From DAOULT01 sp964646625 (GTDB lineage: Bacteria; Chloroflexota; Anaerolineae; CAZYHC01): a DNA stretch of 64,000 nt. Made by a program: the position numbers and the translations under genes. Below are positions 33,532-42,147 of the stretch, one piece after another (the first letter of the stretch is position 1; each line of letters begins with the position of its first letter). The stretch spans positions 1-64,000 of the forward strand of contig CAZYHC010000020.1 of NCBI GenBank assembly GCA_964646625.1, read 5' to 3'. The notes beneath the pieces were generated by a model, which did not search any database, had not been told where the DNA came from, and saw only the letters and a program-made list of their open reading frames with translations.

Positions 33532-33948
33532 TCATATATCAAAAACGATAGTGGCCACATAACCATCTTCTGTTTCTTCAATAGCCAGATCGTGGAAGGT
33601 AGCGGCCTTGATGGTGGCTTTGCGGGCCTCCCCTTCCCCTCCGGCCACGCTGGCCGTCAGGTGGGTGGGGGAGAGGGTCTTGAGCTGAAAACGATTATAT
33701 ATCTCCCCCTCCGTCTCGTGCAGGTAGAGCAGTTCGTTGAGCCAATCGACCAGCAGCGTCTCGCAGTCAAAAGCTTCCAGGTGTACCTCGTGGCTGGTGG
33801 TGGGCTCCAGGGCTGGCAGATCAGCCATCAGGTAGAACATGCCGTAAGCGGCGTTAGCGAAAAGTTCTTTAAGGTCCCGTCCGTAAACTCTGAGGGCCAG
33901 GTCGGCGGTATGTTCGAGCTCCTCGAAGGTCTGCCCATCATCCATCAT
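33532..33948 (-). CDS. Archease, RtcB cofactor
   Basis: 138 residues. FEELEHTADLALRVYG is the archease N-terminal motif with its conserved metal-binding Asp/His. DWLNELLYLHETE and a C-terminal EETEDGYVATIVFDI complete the fold. Archease speeds RtcB guanylation and allows multiple turnovers. It overlaps ribF by four bases and ends just before the rtcB ribosome site, so all three are coupled. Confidence 0.92.
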   Translation of the reverse strand: MMDDGQTFEELEHTADLALRVYGRDLKELFANAAYGMFYLMADLPALEPTTSHEVHLEAFDCETLLVDWLNELLYLHETEGEIYNRFQLKTLSPTHLTASVAGGEGEARKATIKAATFHDLAIEETEDGYVATIVFDI

Positions 33949-34946
33949 GGTCCATCAGGTCCGCCTCTATCGACCGGCTGATATAGCTCTTTCGGGGTGG
34001 GTAAGCTGAAGGGGAACGCAGGCTCCTCGGTAGCCAGGATGCCACGAGTCTGAGCGATGTCCTGCGCTATCTGCTCTTTCAGGCTCTCGATATCGGTGAA
34101 GCGTTGTTCGGAGCGCAGCCGTTCGACGAACTCCACCACCAGATCGCAGCCGTAGATGTTGCCCTTGAAGTCCAGGATATGGGTTTCGACGGTCCGCTCG
34201 CCGTTGTCGAAGCTGGGACGCACCCCTATATTGGCCACTCCCTGGTAGCGTTCCTCGCCCAACAGGGCGTAAACCGCGTAGACCCCATCGGCCGGGATGG
34301 CCCGTTCCGCCCGCACATTCAGATTCGCGGTGGGAAAGCCCATGCATCTCCCTCTTTGCGCTCCCTGCACCACTTCGCCGGCCAGACTGGGATAACGATT
34401 CAGCAAACGAGCGGCTTCCCGCACCAGACCTTTGAACAAAAGGTGGCGGATGCGCGTGCTGCTTATGATCTGCCCTTCCCAAACCAGGGGCTCTACCAGC
34501 TTGACGGTGAAGCCCATCTCTTGCCCCATCGTTTGCAGCACAGGCCCGTTTCCCGCCCGGTTGTGTCCCAGGGCGAAGTCGGTCCCCATCCAGAGCTCCC
34601 TCATGCGCAGATAGTGCCGGGTCATCTCGATGAACTGGCGGGCGGGGGTATGTTCCATCTCCTGGTCGAAGGGTAGAATGGCCACGATATCCAGCTCCAG
34701 TTTTTCCAGCAAGGCCGCCTTTTCGCCGGGAGTGGTCAGGTATCTGGTGGACTCGCGGCTGGACAGCACCGCGCTGGGATGAGGGTGAAAGGTGATCAAC
34801 CCCGCCAGACGATCGGTCTGTCTGGCCCGAGCCACCAATCTGGCGATCAGGTACTGGTGACCACGATGCACACCGTCGAAGGCGCCGATGGTCAGGATAG
34901 AGTCACAGTTCAATTGAACTTCAGCCAGATTATCGACTACCTGCAT
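33945..34946 (-). CDS. ribF: Bifunctional riboflavin kinase / FAD synthetase
   Basis: Makes FMN from riboflavin and FAD from FMN; 333 residues. The N-terminal adenylyltransferase half has LTIGAFDGVHRGHQYLI and a later SSTRIRHLL; the C-terminal kinase half has GRCMGFPTANL and NIGVRPSFDNGERTVETHILD. The order and length are typical. ribF after truB in a nusA operon is a common bacterial arrangement. It starts 52 bases after truB ends; a hairpin lies between them. Confidence 0.94.
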   Translation of the reverse strand: MQVVDNLAEVQLNCDSILTIGAFDGVHRGHQYLIARLVARARQTDRLAGLITFHPHPSAVLSSRESTRYLTTPGEKAALLEKLELDIVAILPFDQEMEHTPARQFIEMTRHYLRMRELWMGTDFALGHNRAGNGPVLQTMGQEMGFTVKLVEPLVWEGQIISSTRIRHLLFKGLVREAARLLNRYPSLAGEVVQGAQRGRCMGFPTANLNVRAERAIPADGVYAVYALLGEERYQGVANIGVRPSFDNGERTVETHILDFKGNIYGCDLVVEFVERLRSEQRFTDIESLKEQIAQDIAQTRGILATEEPAFPFSLPTPKELYQPVDRGGPDGP

Positions 34947-34964
34947 CTCACTTATCGTTCTCCC

Positions 34965-35001
34965 TCAGGGGCCTGGCGCTTTGGCAGGGCCGGGCCCCTC
35001 A
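34965..35001 (-). repeat. G/C-rich hairpin at the end of truB
   Basis: TCAGGGGCCTGG (34965-34976) faces CCGGGCCCCTCA (34990-35001) with two mismatches. It includes the truB stop codon. It closely resembles the hairpin at 776-813, so it may be a dispersed repeat acting as a terminator or mRNA end protector. Confidence 0.5.
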
Positions 35002-35943
35002 TTTGACCTCTGCTGGAGGAGGGAAAACCTTCTTGGGCTGCCATAAGCCGCTCCGGGCGTCGTAAGACAACAAGGCGATGAGTACTCCGCGGCTGGAATA
35101 GGCGCGGCGGAGGGAAGGCAGACCAGAAGGAACCGGCCCGGCCACTTGCTGTCCAAAACGGATTTTGCGCTCCGTTTCGCCATCGACGGTCAGGGCTTCG
35201 TAAGCCAGCAGCGCTTCATCGAGAGGATGAAGCACCTCCGCCCAGCGGCCCTGTTCGAAAAGCTGACTCGCAGTCTCCAGGGTTATGGCCTCAGCCAGGG
35301 TGAAGTGGCCACTGGCCAGACGGGTCAGACCATAGAGGTGCGCGCCGCAACCCAAACGCTCCCCCAGATCGTGGGCCAGAGAGCGGATGTAGGTGCCAGG
35401 CGAGCATTTGACCTCCACAGTGAGCAAGGGTGGCGACCACTCGATGACCTCGATAGTCTCGATCTCCACGGAACGGGGCCGACGTGGCAGGGACAGACCC
35501 CGACGGGCCAGCTTATATAAAGGCTGGCCCTTGTGTTTCAGGGCGGAGTACATGGGTGGCGTCTGTTCGATGCGGCCCACGAAGGAGGCCAGGCTGCTCT
35601 CGAGCTGAGCCAGAGAGATGGTGCTTATCTGTTCGTGGTGGGGGCTGGAGTGTGTCACCTGTCCTTCAGCGTCGTAAGTGTCGGTGCTGATTCCCAGGTG
35701 TATGCCGGCGCGATAGATTTTGGGAGCCTGCATCAGGTATTCGATCACCCGCGTGGCCTGGCCCATGCAGACCAGCAGCACTCCTGTAGCCAGCGGATCC
35801 AGGGTCCCGGCATGACCGACGCGTTTCTGGCCGCTTATACCTCGCACGGCGGCTACCACATCGTGGGAAGTCATCCCTGTTGCTTTGTTGATGTTCAGGA
35901 TGCCGGAAATTTGTGCCCCACGGGTAGGCTCTGTGCGTCTCAT
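34999..35943 (-). CDS. truB: tRNA pseudouridine-55 synthase TruB
   Basis: Converts U55 in the T-loop of tRNAs to pseudouridine; 314 residues. GILNINKATGMTSHDVVAAVR and GHAGTLDPLATGVLLV with the catalytic Asp are diagnostic, and KCSPGTYIRSLAHDLG is the third motif. A C-terminal PUA-like region follows (about 240-314). It lies seven bases after nrnA in the operon. Confidence 0.95.
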   Translation of the reverse strand: MRRTEPTRGAQISGILNINKATGMTSHDVVAAVRGISGQKRVGHAGTLDPLATGVLLVCMGQATRVIEYLMQAPKIYRAGIHLGISTDTYDAEGQVTHSSPHHEQISTISLAQLESSLASFVGRIEQTPPMYSALKHKGQPLYKLARRGLSLPRRPRSVEIETIEVIEWSPPLLTVEVKCSPGTYIRSLAHDLGERLGCGAHLYGLTRLASGHFTLAEAITLETASQLFEQGRWAEVLHPLDEALLAYEALTVDGETERKIRFGQQVAGPVPSGLPSLRRAYSSRGVLIALLSYDARSGLWQPKKVFPPPAEVK

Positions 35944-35950
35944 TCCTATT

Positions 35951-36931
35951 TTATTCTTCTTTAGCCACGGCCGAAAGTTGTTCTTTCAGGGAGCGTTGCA
36001 TTTCGGCCAGCACCCGTTGCCTGACGGCCGCCAGACTGCCCCGTAGGGTGCACCCCGCGGCCTGGGGATGACCGCCCCCACCCAGACTAACGGCTACGTT
36101 GGCCACGTCGAGGCCAGGTGTGGCTCTGAGGCCCACGTCGATCAGGCCGTTCTCTTTCTCTGCCAGAATAACTGCCACTTTGGCCTCATCGACCCCGATC
36201 AGGAAATTAGCCAGCCCCCCTTCGTCGTTTTCGGAGGCCTGGCATTCTCGGCGCATGGCGTGGCTGATCTCCCCCCAGATAATCCCGCCATCTAAAAGTT
36301 TTGCTTCACTGATAACCCTGGCCCACAGACGCATAGAGGCCAGCGAGCGTTTGTCAAAGAGATGCTCGGTGATCTGAAGCAGAGGAGCCCCGGCGGCCAT
36401 CAACTTGGTGGCCGTTTGCATGGTTTGCACGGTGGTATTGGAAGTACGGAACCCACGGGTGTCGGACACAATGCCGTTCAGAAGGCAAGTAGCTATTTGG
36501 GGGCTGATGGGAACGTTCAGACGTTCTATCAGCTCTGTCACCATCTCGGCCGTGGAAGCAGACAGGGGATCGACCCAGTTAACGGTGCCAAAGTTCGAAT
36601 TGGTGACGTGATGATCGATGTTGACGATGGGTACGGTGCGTAAGAGTACCTCGGCACAGGCTGTTCCCAGCCGTTTCATGTCGCTGCAATCGAGGGTGAC
36701 GATCAGATCATGAGCCCCTTGCGACTGGCGCACGATGGCCTCGATGCCCGGCAGGTAGGTGAAGGTAGGGGGTAAAGAATCGGCGCAGGCCAGAACGTGT
36801 TTTTTGTACTTCTCACGCAAGGCCCAGCCTAGCCCTAGCAAAGAACCAATGGCATCGCCATCAGGGGCGATGTGGCAGATAACCAGAGTATCCTGGGCCT
36901 CATCAATCCATTGTTCAACCGTTTTGTCCAT
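35951..36931 (-). CDS. nrnA: DHH-family bifunctional oligoribonuclease / pAp phosphatase NrnA
   Basis: Degrades short oligoribonucleotides and pAp; 326 residues. The DHH domain has ICHIAPDGDAIGSLL and VNIDHHVTNSNFG; the DHHA1 domain has VSLGGGGHPQAAGC. The ATG at 36931 (MDKTVEQWIDEA) is preferred, with AGAGG seven bases upstream; this gives a 17-base overlap with rbfA. A longer form from 36997 would overlap much more and adds an unconserved N-terminus. Confidence 0.92.
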   Translation of the reverse strand: MDKTVEQWIDEAQDTLVICHIAPDGDAIGSLLGLGWALREKYKKHVLACADSLPPTFTYLPGIEAIVRQSQGAHDLIVTLDCSDMKRLGTACAEVLLRTVPIVNIDHHVTNSNFGTVNWVDPLSASTAEMVTELIERLNVPISPQIATCLLNGIVSDTRGFRTSNTTVQTMQTATKLMAAGAPLLQITEHLFDKRSLASMRLWARVISEAKLLDGGIIWGEISHAMRRECQASENDEGGLANFLIGVDEAKVAVILAEKENGLIDVGLRATPGLDVANVAVSLGGGGHPQAAGCTLRGSLAAVRQRVLAEMQRSLKEQLSAVAKEE

Positions 36932-37286
36932 GAGTTGCCTCTTCTTCAAGTTGTCGTAGCAAGTCCATGATGCGTTCGCTACGTTGTAGAGATTCATCCA
37001 AATGGAAAGTCAAAGTGGGGATGTAACGTAAAGCAAGGCGTGCGCCTAATTCACGGCGGAGATAACCACCGGCCCGTTCGAGGGCGGTCAAAGCCGCTTG
37101 ACTGGCTTCCTGATCGCCTAGAGTGCTGATGTAGACGTGAGCTTGACGCAAATTAGGACTGATCTCCACCGTGGTCACGGTCACGGTTCTGAGCCGGGGA
37201 TCGCTCACCTTCTTTTGCAACACTTCGCTCAGCTCCTCGTGAACGAGCTCGCTAACCCGTCTTTGCCGACGACTAACCATCGCCAT
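36915..37286 (-). CDS. rbfA: 30S ribosome-binding factor RbfA
   Basis: Late 30S maturation factor, 123 residues. RRQRRVSELVHEELSEVLQ and the KH-like core with VTVTTVEISPNLRQAHVYIS identify it, ending with the LTFHLDESLQRSERIMDLL motif. It overlaps nrnA by 17 bases and lies about 95 bases after infB. Confidence 0.94.
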   Translation of the reverse strand: MAMVSRRQRRVSELVHEELSEVLQKKVSDPRLRTVTVTTVEISPNLRQAHVYISTLGDQEASQAALTALERAGGYLRRELGARLALRYIPTLTFHLDESLQRSERIMDLLRQLEEEATHGQNG

Positions 37287-37381
37287 CTGGGCAGTCAGAC
37301 GGCTGGGTAGCTAAGTGGTCAGGCGGGCAGGGAGGCGGCTCTCCCCCCTGTACTCACCTGGCTACCTGACAACTCAGCCTC

Positions 37382-39487
37382 CTAACTGACTCTCTCCTTC
37401 CTGTAAAATTCTAGGATGTCTCCCTCTATGAAATCGTGGAAGCTCTCCACGCCGACACCGCACTCGAAGCCCGCTTTGACCTCTTTAACGTCCTCAGAAA
37501 AGCGTTTGAGAGAAGACACTCGGCTTTCAAAGATCTGTTCGCCATCACGTTGGACTCTGACCAGGGCATTGCGGGCCACCTCTCCGTCCATGACGTAGAC
37601 TCCGGCTACTGCGCCCTTACGGGGGATTTTAAAGATGGCTCTAACCTCAGCCTGGCCGATGACCACGTCTTTGTAAGTGGGGTCCAAAAGTCCTTTCAAG
37701 GCTTTGTCTATGTCGTCGATCAGTTTGTAAATGATGTCGTAGAGGCGGATGTCGATTCCTTCGGCGTCGGCCAGGCGCCGGGCCGCGGGATCGACTTCCA
37801 CGTTGAAACCGATAACGATGGCCCCAGAGGCGATAGCCAGCGTAACGTCCGATTCGGTGATATTGCCCGTGCCCCGGTGGATGAGTTTCACTTTTAAAGC
37901 TTCGTCGCCCAGCCTTTGGAGAGAGCCTTCGATGGGTTCGAGAGAACCCTGCACGTCGGCTTTGAGGATCAGATTGAGTTCCTTCACCTGGCCTTCCTGG
38001 ATCTGGGAGTAGAGATCATCCAGGCTGAGGATTTTGTGGGGCTGGAGGGCCGCCTGGCGCGCTTCCTCGGCCCGTTTAGCCGCGGTAGTGCGGGCCGTTT
38101 TCTCATCGGCCACCACCTCGAAAATGTCGCCGGCGCGAGGGACATCTGAGAGACCCAGAATAGCCACCGGCATGGAAGGGGTCGCCTCCTTAACCGGTTT
38201 GCCCGTATCGTTGAACATGGCCCTGACCCGCCCGTATATCTCTCCTACAACCAGGTTGTCCCCCACCCGCAGGGTGCCGTTTTGGACCAACACGGTAGCC
38301 GTCGGCCCCCGGGTTCTATCCAGTTTGCCTTCGATAACCGTGCCCACTGCGGAGCGGTTGGGATTGGCTTTCAGTTCGGCCACTTCCGTTACCAGTAAGA
38401 TGTTCTCCAGAAGCTCCTCAACCCCTAAATCCATCTTGGCCGAAATGGAGACACAGATTACGTCGCCCCCCCATTCTTCCACGTTCAACCCTACATCCGC
38501 CAGTTGTTGTTTGACCATATCCGGGTTGGCGTTGCTTTTATCAATTTTATTCAAGGCGATGACGATGGGCACCTGGGCGGCCCGGGCGTGGTCGATGGCC
38601 TCTCGTGTTTGAGGCATTACCCCGTCGTCGGCAGCTACCACCAGCACGGCAATGTCGGTGGCCTGCGCGCCACGGGCGCGCATGGCCGTAAAAGCTTCGT
38701 GTCCTGGGGTATCGAGGAACGTAATTTTCTTACCCTGCCTCTCCACCTGATAGGCCCCGATGTGCTGGGTAATGCCTCCGGCCTCGTCGGCCACCACGTT
38801 GGTTTTTCTGATAATGTCCAGCAGTGAGGTTTTGCCGTGGTCCACGTGGCCCATGACGGTGACCACTGGTGGTCGAGGGCGCAGGTCGGCCGGATCATCG
38901 TCCTCGTAAAAGCTGCGCCATAGGGGGGGAGGGATAACTGGTTCGGTAACCTCGGGAACAGGCGGGGTTTCAGGTTGGGCCTGGACTCCCATCTCCTCGG
39001 CCACGATGGCCGCCGTTTCGTAATCGATCTGCTGATTGATGTTGGCCAGGATGCCATTGGCCATCAATTCTTTAATGATATCTATGGGGCTAACGTCCAT
39101 CAGCTCGGCCAGTTCGCGGACGGTTAAAGAGTCTGGTAGCTCGATGGATTTCTGTGGCGAGGAGGAAGGTTCTGCCTGGACTTCGCTGTCCGGCGAGGCA
39201 GCAACCGCGTCCCTTGCCTTGTCGGGAGCGGATTTAGGCTCTGGTTTGCTCCCTGGCCTGGTGGAGGGTTTGGGACGCTTTTGGGCTGCTCCTGGGGTGG
39301 GCTGTCGTTCAACGGTTTCGACGGCTCCCTTTCCGCCAGATCTGGGACGATTAGCCTTGGAGTTCGACCTGGCATCGGTGGTTGTGGCTGTTGTTCTCTT
39401 TGAGCCTTTGGCTGAAGAACTGGCAACCACTGTTTTGGCGCTTCTCTTTTTTCTTGCCTCTTGATGTTTGTTTTCTTTTTGAACCAT
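37382..39487 (-). CDS. infB: Translation initiation factor IF-2
   Basis: GTPase that brings initiator tRNA to the 30S subunit; 701 residues. Residues 1-115 are a Lys/Ser/Thr/Pro-rich low-complexity N-terminus. An IF2N-like helix (LTVRELAELMDVSPIDIIKE) precedes the G domain: GHVDHGKTSLLD, DTPGHEAF and NKIDK. Domains 2-4 follow. The ATG has AAGGGGGA about nine bases upstream. Within the superoperon it is separated from ylxR by an unusually long gap (39488-39837). Confidence 0.96.
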   Translation of the reverse strand: MVQKENKHQEARKKRSAKTVVASSSAKGSKRTTATTTDARSNSKANRPRSGGKGAVETVERQPTPGAAQKRPKPSTRPGSKPEPKSAPDKARDAVAASPDSEVQAEPSSSPQKSIELPDSLTVRELAELMDVSPIDIIKELMANGILANINQQIDYETAAIVAEEMGVQAQPETPPVPEVTEPVIPPPLWRSFYEDDDPADLRPRPPVVTVMGHVDHGKTSLLDIIRKTNVVADEAGGITQHIGAYQVERQGKKITFLDTPGHEAFTAMRARGAQATDIAVLVVAADDGVMPQTREAIDHARAAQVPIVIALNKIDKSNANPDMVKQQLADVGLNVEEWGGDVICVSISAKMDLGVEELLENILLVTEVAELKANPNRSAVGTVIEGKLDRTRGPTATVLVQNGTLRVGDNLVVGEIYGRVRAMFNDTGKPVKEATPSMPVAILGLSDVPRAGDIFEVVADEKTARTTAAKRAEEARQAALQPHKILSLDDLYSQIQEGQVKELNLILKADVQGSLEPIEGSLQRLGDEALKVKLIHRGTGNITESDVTLAIASGAIVIGFNVEVDPAARRLADAEGIDIRLYDIIYKLIDDIDKALKGLLDPTYKDVVIGQAEVRAIFKIPRKGAVAGVYVMDGEVARNALVRVQRDGEQIFESRVSSLKRFSEDVKEVKAGFECGVGVESFHDFIEGDILEFYRKERVS

Positions 39488-39837
39488 AAACTAAATCCCC
39501 CTTCCCTATGATTATTTTAAAGAGTAGTGGGAAGAAGTCTCTTCGAAATTATCACGGGGAGCCCCGGTTATAAACGTGGCAAGGGAGCATTTGGATCCTG
39601 ACTTAATTGATGCTCCGGATATTGACTCAGGGGAAGAAACAAGGCAATGGCAGGGGGATCGATAGAGTCATGGCTTAGAGGCTCATCATCATCCTCCCGC
39701 TGACTTCCCACAAGTTCCACAAGATATTACCTGGCTTCTGCCGTACACGTGACAGCCTCCTGAGCGAACCTGGGCTCGATTTCAGTTTTCATTAAAGGCG
39801 GACAGACTCCTTCCGGGATACAATCGGTGGGTTGCTT
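39488..39837. other. Long gap between ylxR and infB
   Basis: 350 bases in an otherwise tightly packed operon. No recognised gene. It contains a short GTG-start frame at 39689-39748 with a good ribosome site and a 7-base inverted repeat (GGAGCAT at 39584-39590, ATGCTCC at 39610-39616). The L7Ae-like gene often found at this place in other bacteria is absent. Confidence 0.5.
39689..39748 (-). CDS. Possible 19-residue peptide, very doubtful
   Basis: A GTG-start frame encoding MYGRSQVISCGTCGKSAGG. AGGAGG lies seven bases upstream, a textbook spacing. The peptide has a CxxC pair and ends in Gly-Gly. It may be chance, or the relic of a larger gene. Confidence 0.2.
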   Translation of the reverse strand: MYGRSQVISCGTCGKSAGG

Positions 39838-40110
39838 CTAAGTTTCCAGAGCTTGAGCATAATCCCACAGGATGGCGTGTTCTTCACTGCTTAGACTGCT
39901 TTGCAAGGCGCGTTCAAGGTGTTTTCGTTTTAGAGCCATTTCCCAGCAGGTTCTATTTCGACACAGATAGGCTCCTCGTCCCGATCTTTTACCGCTGGGG
40001 TCAATCTGGATATCTTTAAGGGGGGTACGAACAATGCGTATCATATCTCGTTTGGGCCGTACCTGCCGACAGGCGACGCAGGTGCGTTGCGGCACGTGCT
40101 TGCCAGGCAT
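39838..40110 (-). CDS. ylxR: YlxR family RNA-binding protein
   Basis: 90 residues, DUF448. VPQRTCVACRQVRPKRDMIRIVRTP is the diagnostic N-terminus, followed by GRGAYLCRNRTCWEMALKRK. It lies between nusA and infB as in most bacteria. The C-terminus is acidic. It is thought to bind RNA or RNase P; the role is still debated. Confidence 0.93.
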   Translation of the reverse strand: MPGKHVPQRTCVACRQVRPKRDMIRIVRTPLKDIQIDPSGKRSGRGAYLCRNRTCWEMALKRKHLERALQSSLSSEEHAILWDYAQALET

Positions 40111-40134
40111 CAGTTCATCTCCCCAGGGTTATGA

Positions 40135-41781
40135 CTAATATTCTTCTTGCTCCCAATCGTGTTGGCGACGGCTGGGTTTTCGTCGTCGTTTGGAGACCAC
40201 TTGACCGAGGTCTTCGTCAAAGACCAGAGTGCGCTTGCGTTGGCGTTTCTCCTTTTTGCTCTTGGTTTCGCCCTCGTCTTCCTCCCATTCGGGGTAAGGT
40301 TCGTCTTCTTCCAGTCCTTCCGGTTTCTCTTCTTCCTCTTCTTCCGCTAAAGCCTCAACTTCTTCTTCTGTTTCCTCTTCCCATTCAAGATGGGATTCGT
40401 CCTCTTCAAAGAATTCTTCGGCTTCCTCTTCCTCTTCTTCGAAGAGCGCAACTTCTTCTTCCGCTGAAGGCTCGGCTTCTTCCTCTCGCTCCTCGATCGC
40501 TGGTTCTATAGCAGGGGCGGGGGCTTCGGAGGTTATTTCTTCGGCGGTAATCTCCTCCGCCGCCACAAGGGGAATCTCAGCCGCCGCCGTTTCTGGGGCC
40601 GCAACCTCGACGGGGGTGGCAACCTGGCCCTCTTTTTCCCTTTCTTTTTGCCTTAAGATGGCCTCAGCCATAGCCAGGAGATCTTCCGTAGGGGCTGGAG
40701 GGGTGACCTGTTTGGCTTCTTTTTTGCGCAAAGCTTCTTCGGCCGCTTCGCTGGCGCTCTTGATGTCGATGCGCCAGCCGACCAGCTTGGCGGCCAGACG
40801 GGCGTTTTGGCCCTCTTTGCCGATAGCCAGCGATAGCTGGTGATCGGGAACGATAACGGTGGCCGTTTTACCCCCCTCGCCGCTGTTTTCCAGTTCGACG
40901 TTCAGCACCTTGGCCGGGCTTAGCGCATTGGCGATGAAGCTGCCTGTGTCTATGCTCCACTCCACGACGTCAATTTTCTCGCCGTTCAACTCGCTGACGA
41001 TGCTTTGGATTCTAACCCCCCGCATGCCGACGCAGGAACCAACCGGATCTACACCCTCCTGAAGGGCCGCGACCGCCACCTTGGAGCGAGAGCCAGCTTC
41101 ACGGGCGATGTTTTTGATATCTACCGTGCCGTTGAAGATTTCTGGCACCTCCAGTTCCAGGAGCCGACGCAACATATTGCGGTGCGTTCTGGACACCACG
41201 ATCTGAGGCCCGCGACTGGTTTTCTGCACCTCCAGCACGTAAGCTTTGATACGCTGATTGAGGTGGTAGCGTTCGCCAGGAATTTGCTCGCTACGTGGTA
41301 AAATAGCTTCTGTTTTGCCCAGGTTAAGGGTAATAGCTTGCGAGTCGATGCTCTGCACCGTACCGGTAATGATCTCCCCTTCACGGTCCACGTATGAAGA
41401 GTAGAGGGCTTCGCGCTCCGCCTCGCGAATACGTTGCAGAATGACCTGTTTAGCCGTCTGGGCCGCTATTCGACCAAAATTGCGGGGAGTAGTTTCAACT
41501 AAGATGGCGTTGCCTATGGCCGCAGCTTCGTCTATGTCTTGGGCCTCGACCAAAGATATCTCCAGCCTATTATCGGTTACTTTCTCCACCACTTCTTTCT
41601 CGGCATAAACGTGAACCTGTCCAGACTCAGGATCGATCTTGGCCGTGATATTCTGGGCCGTGCCAAAGTTACGTTTGTAAGCAGAAATTAGTGCTGCTTC
41701 AATAGCCTCAACCACAACCTCACGCGAGAGGCTTCTCTCACTACATACCTGGTTGATGGCTATAATGAAGTCGTTCTTCAT
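40135..41781 (-). CDS. nusA: Transcription factor NusA with long acidic C-terminal extension
   Basis: Pausing, termination and antitermination factor; 548 residues. The N-terminal domain (MKNDFIIAINQVCSERSLSRE), S1 domain (DREGEIITGTVQSID) and two KH domains (GVDPVGSCVGMRGVRIQ; LAIGKEGQNARLAAKLVGWRID written in part) reach about residue 350. After that comes a tail of nearly 200 residues, mostly Glu, ending in a basic patch (KSKKEKRQRKR, KRRRKPSRR). The ATG at 41781 is the family start; the open frame extends further upstream into repeat DNA and is not coding there. It heads the superoperon. Confidence 0.94.
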   Translation of the reverse strand: MKNDFIIAINQVCSERSLSREVVVEAIEAALISAYKRNFGTAQNITAKIDPESGQVHVYAEKEVVEKVTDNRLEISLVEAQDIDEAAAIGNAILVETTPRNFGRIAAQTAKQVILQRIREAEREALYSSYVDREGEIITGTVQSIDSQAITLNLGKTEAILPRSEQIPGERYHLNQRIKAYVLEVQKTSRGPQIVVSRTHRNMLRRLLELEVPEIFNGTVDIKNIAREAGSRSKVAVAALQEGVDPVGSCVGMRGVRIQSIVSELNGEKIDVVEWSIDTGSFIANALSPAKVLNVELENSGEGGKTATVIVPDHQLSLAIGKEGQNARLAAKLVGWRIDIKSASEAAEEALRKKEAKQVTPPAPTEDLLAMAEAILRQKEREKEGQVATPVEVAAPETAAAEIPLVAAEEITAEEITSEAPAPAIEPAIEEREEEAEPSAEEEVALFEEEEEEAEEFFEEDESHLEWEEETEEEVEALAEEEEEEKPEGLEEDEPYPEWEEDEGETKSKKEKRQRKRTLVFDEDLGQVVSKRRRKPSRRQHDWEQEEY

Positions 41782-41856
41782 CGTTCCATCACCCTCTCTG
41801 ACAATAAGAAAAGTGGGGACTCGCCCACTTTTTCCGGTACATCTCCAACCATCTAT

Positions 41857-41885
41857 ATTATACCACGTCAGAGTGAATTGCGCAA
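41857..41885 (-). promoter_or_regulatory. Promoter for the nusA-infB-rtcB superoperon
   Basis: Minus-strand TTGCGC (41885-41880), a 17-base spacer and TATAAT (41862-41857), with extended -10 TGG. The leader is about 70 bases. Confidence 0.7.
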
Positions 41886-41915
41886 GTCGCGTTTGGAAGC
41901 CAGAGTCAATTTCAG

Positions 41916-42063
41916 GTAGTCTCCCTCTTGGGTGTTGCTGGCTGAAGGATAGCAACTTTTGAACCGCAGAGCACGCAGAGATCGCTGAGAAATACAAGAA
42001 ATACTCTGCGAACTCGGCGTTCTCAGCGGTAAAATGCTTAGCAACACTTTTGGGGGAGACTAC
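41916..42063. mobile_element. MITE-like palindromic element, copy 1 (148 bp)
   Basis: GTAGTCTCCC at the left end is the exact inverse of GGGAGACTAC at the right end. The similarity continues through GTGTTGCT, and the interior is also palindromic (ACCGCAGAG against CTCAGCGGT). An identical 148-bp copy lies at 52153-52300. There is no coding capacity. No target-site duplication can be made out. It sits between the divergent nusA and FemAB promoters. Confidence 0.85.
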
Positions 42064-42102
42064 CCAATTTCATACATCCGCTAAATCCGTTTTTCTAATC
42101 CG

Positions 42103-42131
42103 TTGACCGTCTCCCCAAGCGATGATATAAT
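42103..42131 (+). promoter_or_regulatory. Promoter for the FemAB-like gene
   Basis: TTGACC (42103-42108), a 17-base spacer and TATAAT (42126-42131) with extended -10 TGA. The start near 42138 leaves about ten bases of leader, and GGGAGGG lies just before the ATG at 42148. Confidence 0.82.
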
Positions 42132-42147
42132 GTATCTGGGAGGGAAG

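Noticed and set aside
37287..37381. CTGACAACT/CTAACTGAC-like words between rbfA and infB as a repeat array
   Set aside because: The words are irregular and too few. They may be remnants of a dispersed repeat, but no unit can be defined.
39485..39495. CATAAACTAAA at the infB start as an operator
   Set aside because: It is a single half-site that covers the start codon and has no inverted partner. Chance is the simplest explanation.
40131..40511. Leucine-rich plus-strand frame opposite the nusA tail
   Set aside because: It is the complement of the Glu-rich tail codons; no ribosome site or promoter.
41782..41997. Upstream extension of the nusA reading frame
   Set aside because: It runs through the promoter and into the 148-bp repeat, and a part of the same peptide appears at the second repeat copy. 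The family-like start is the ATG at 41781.
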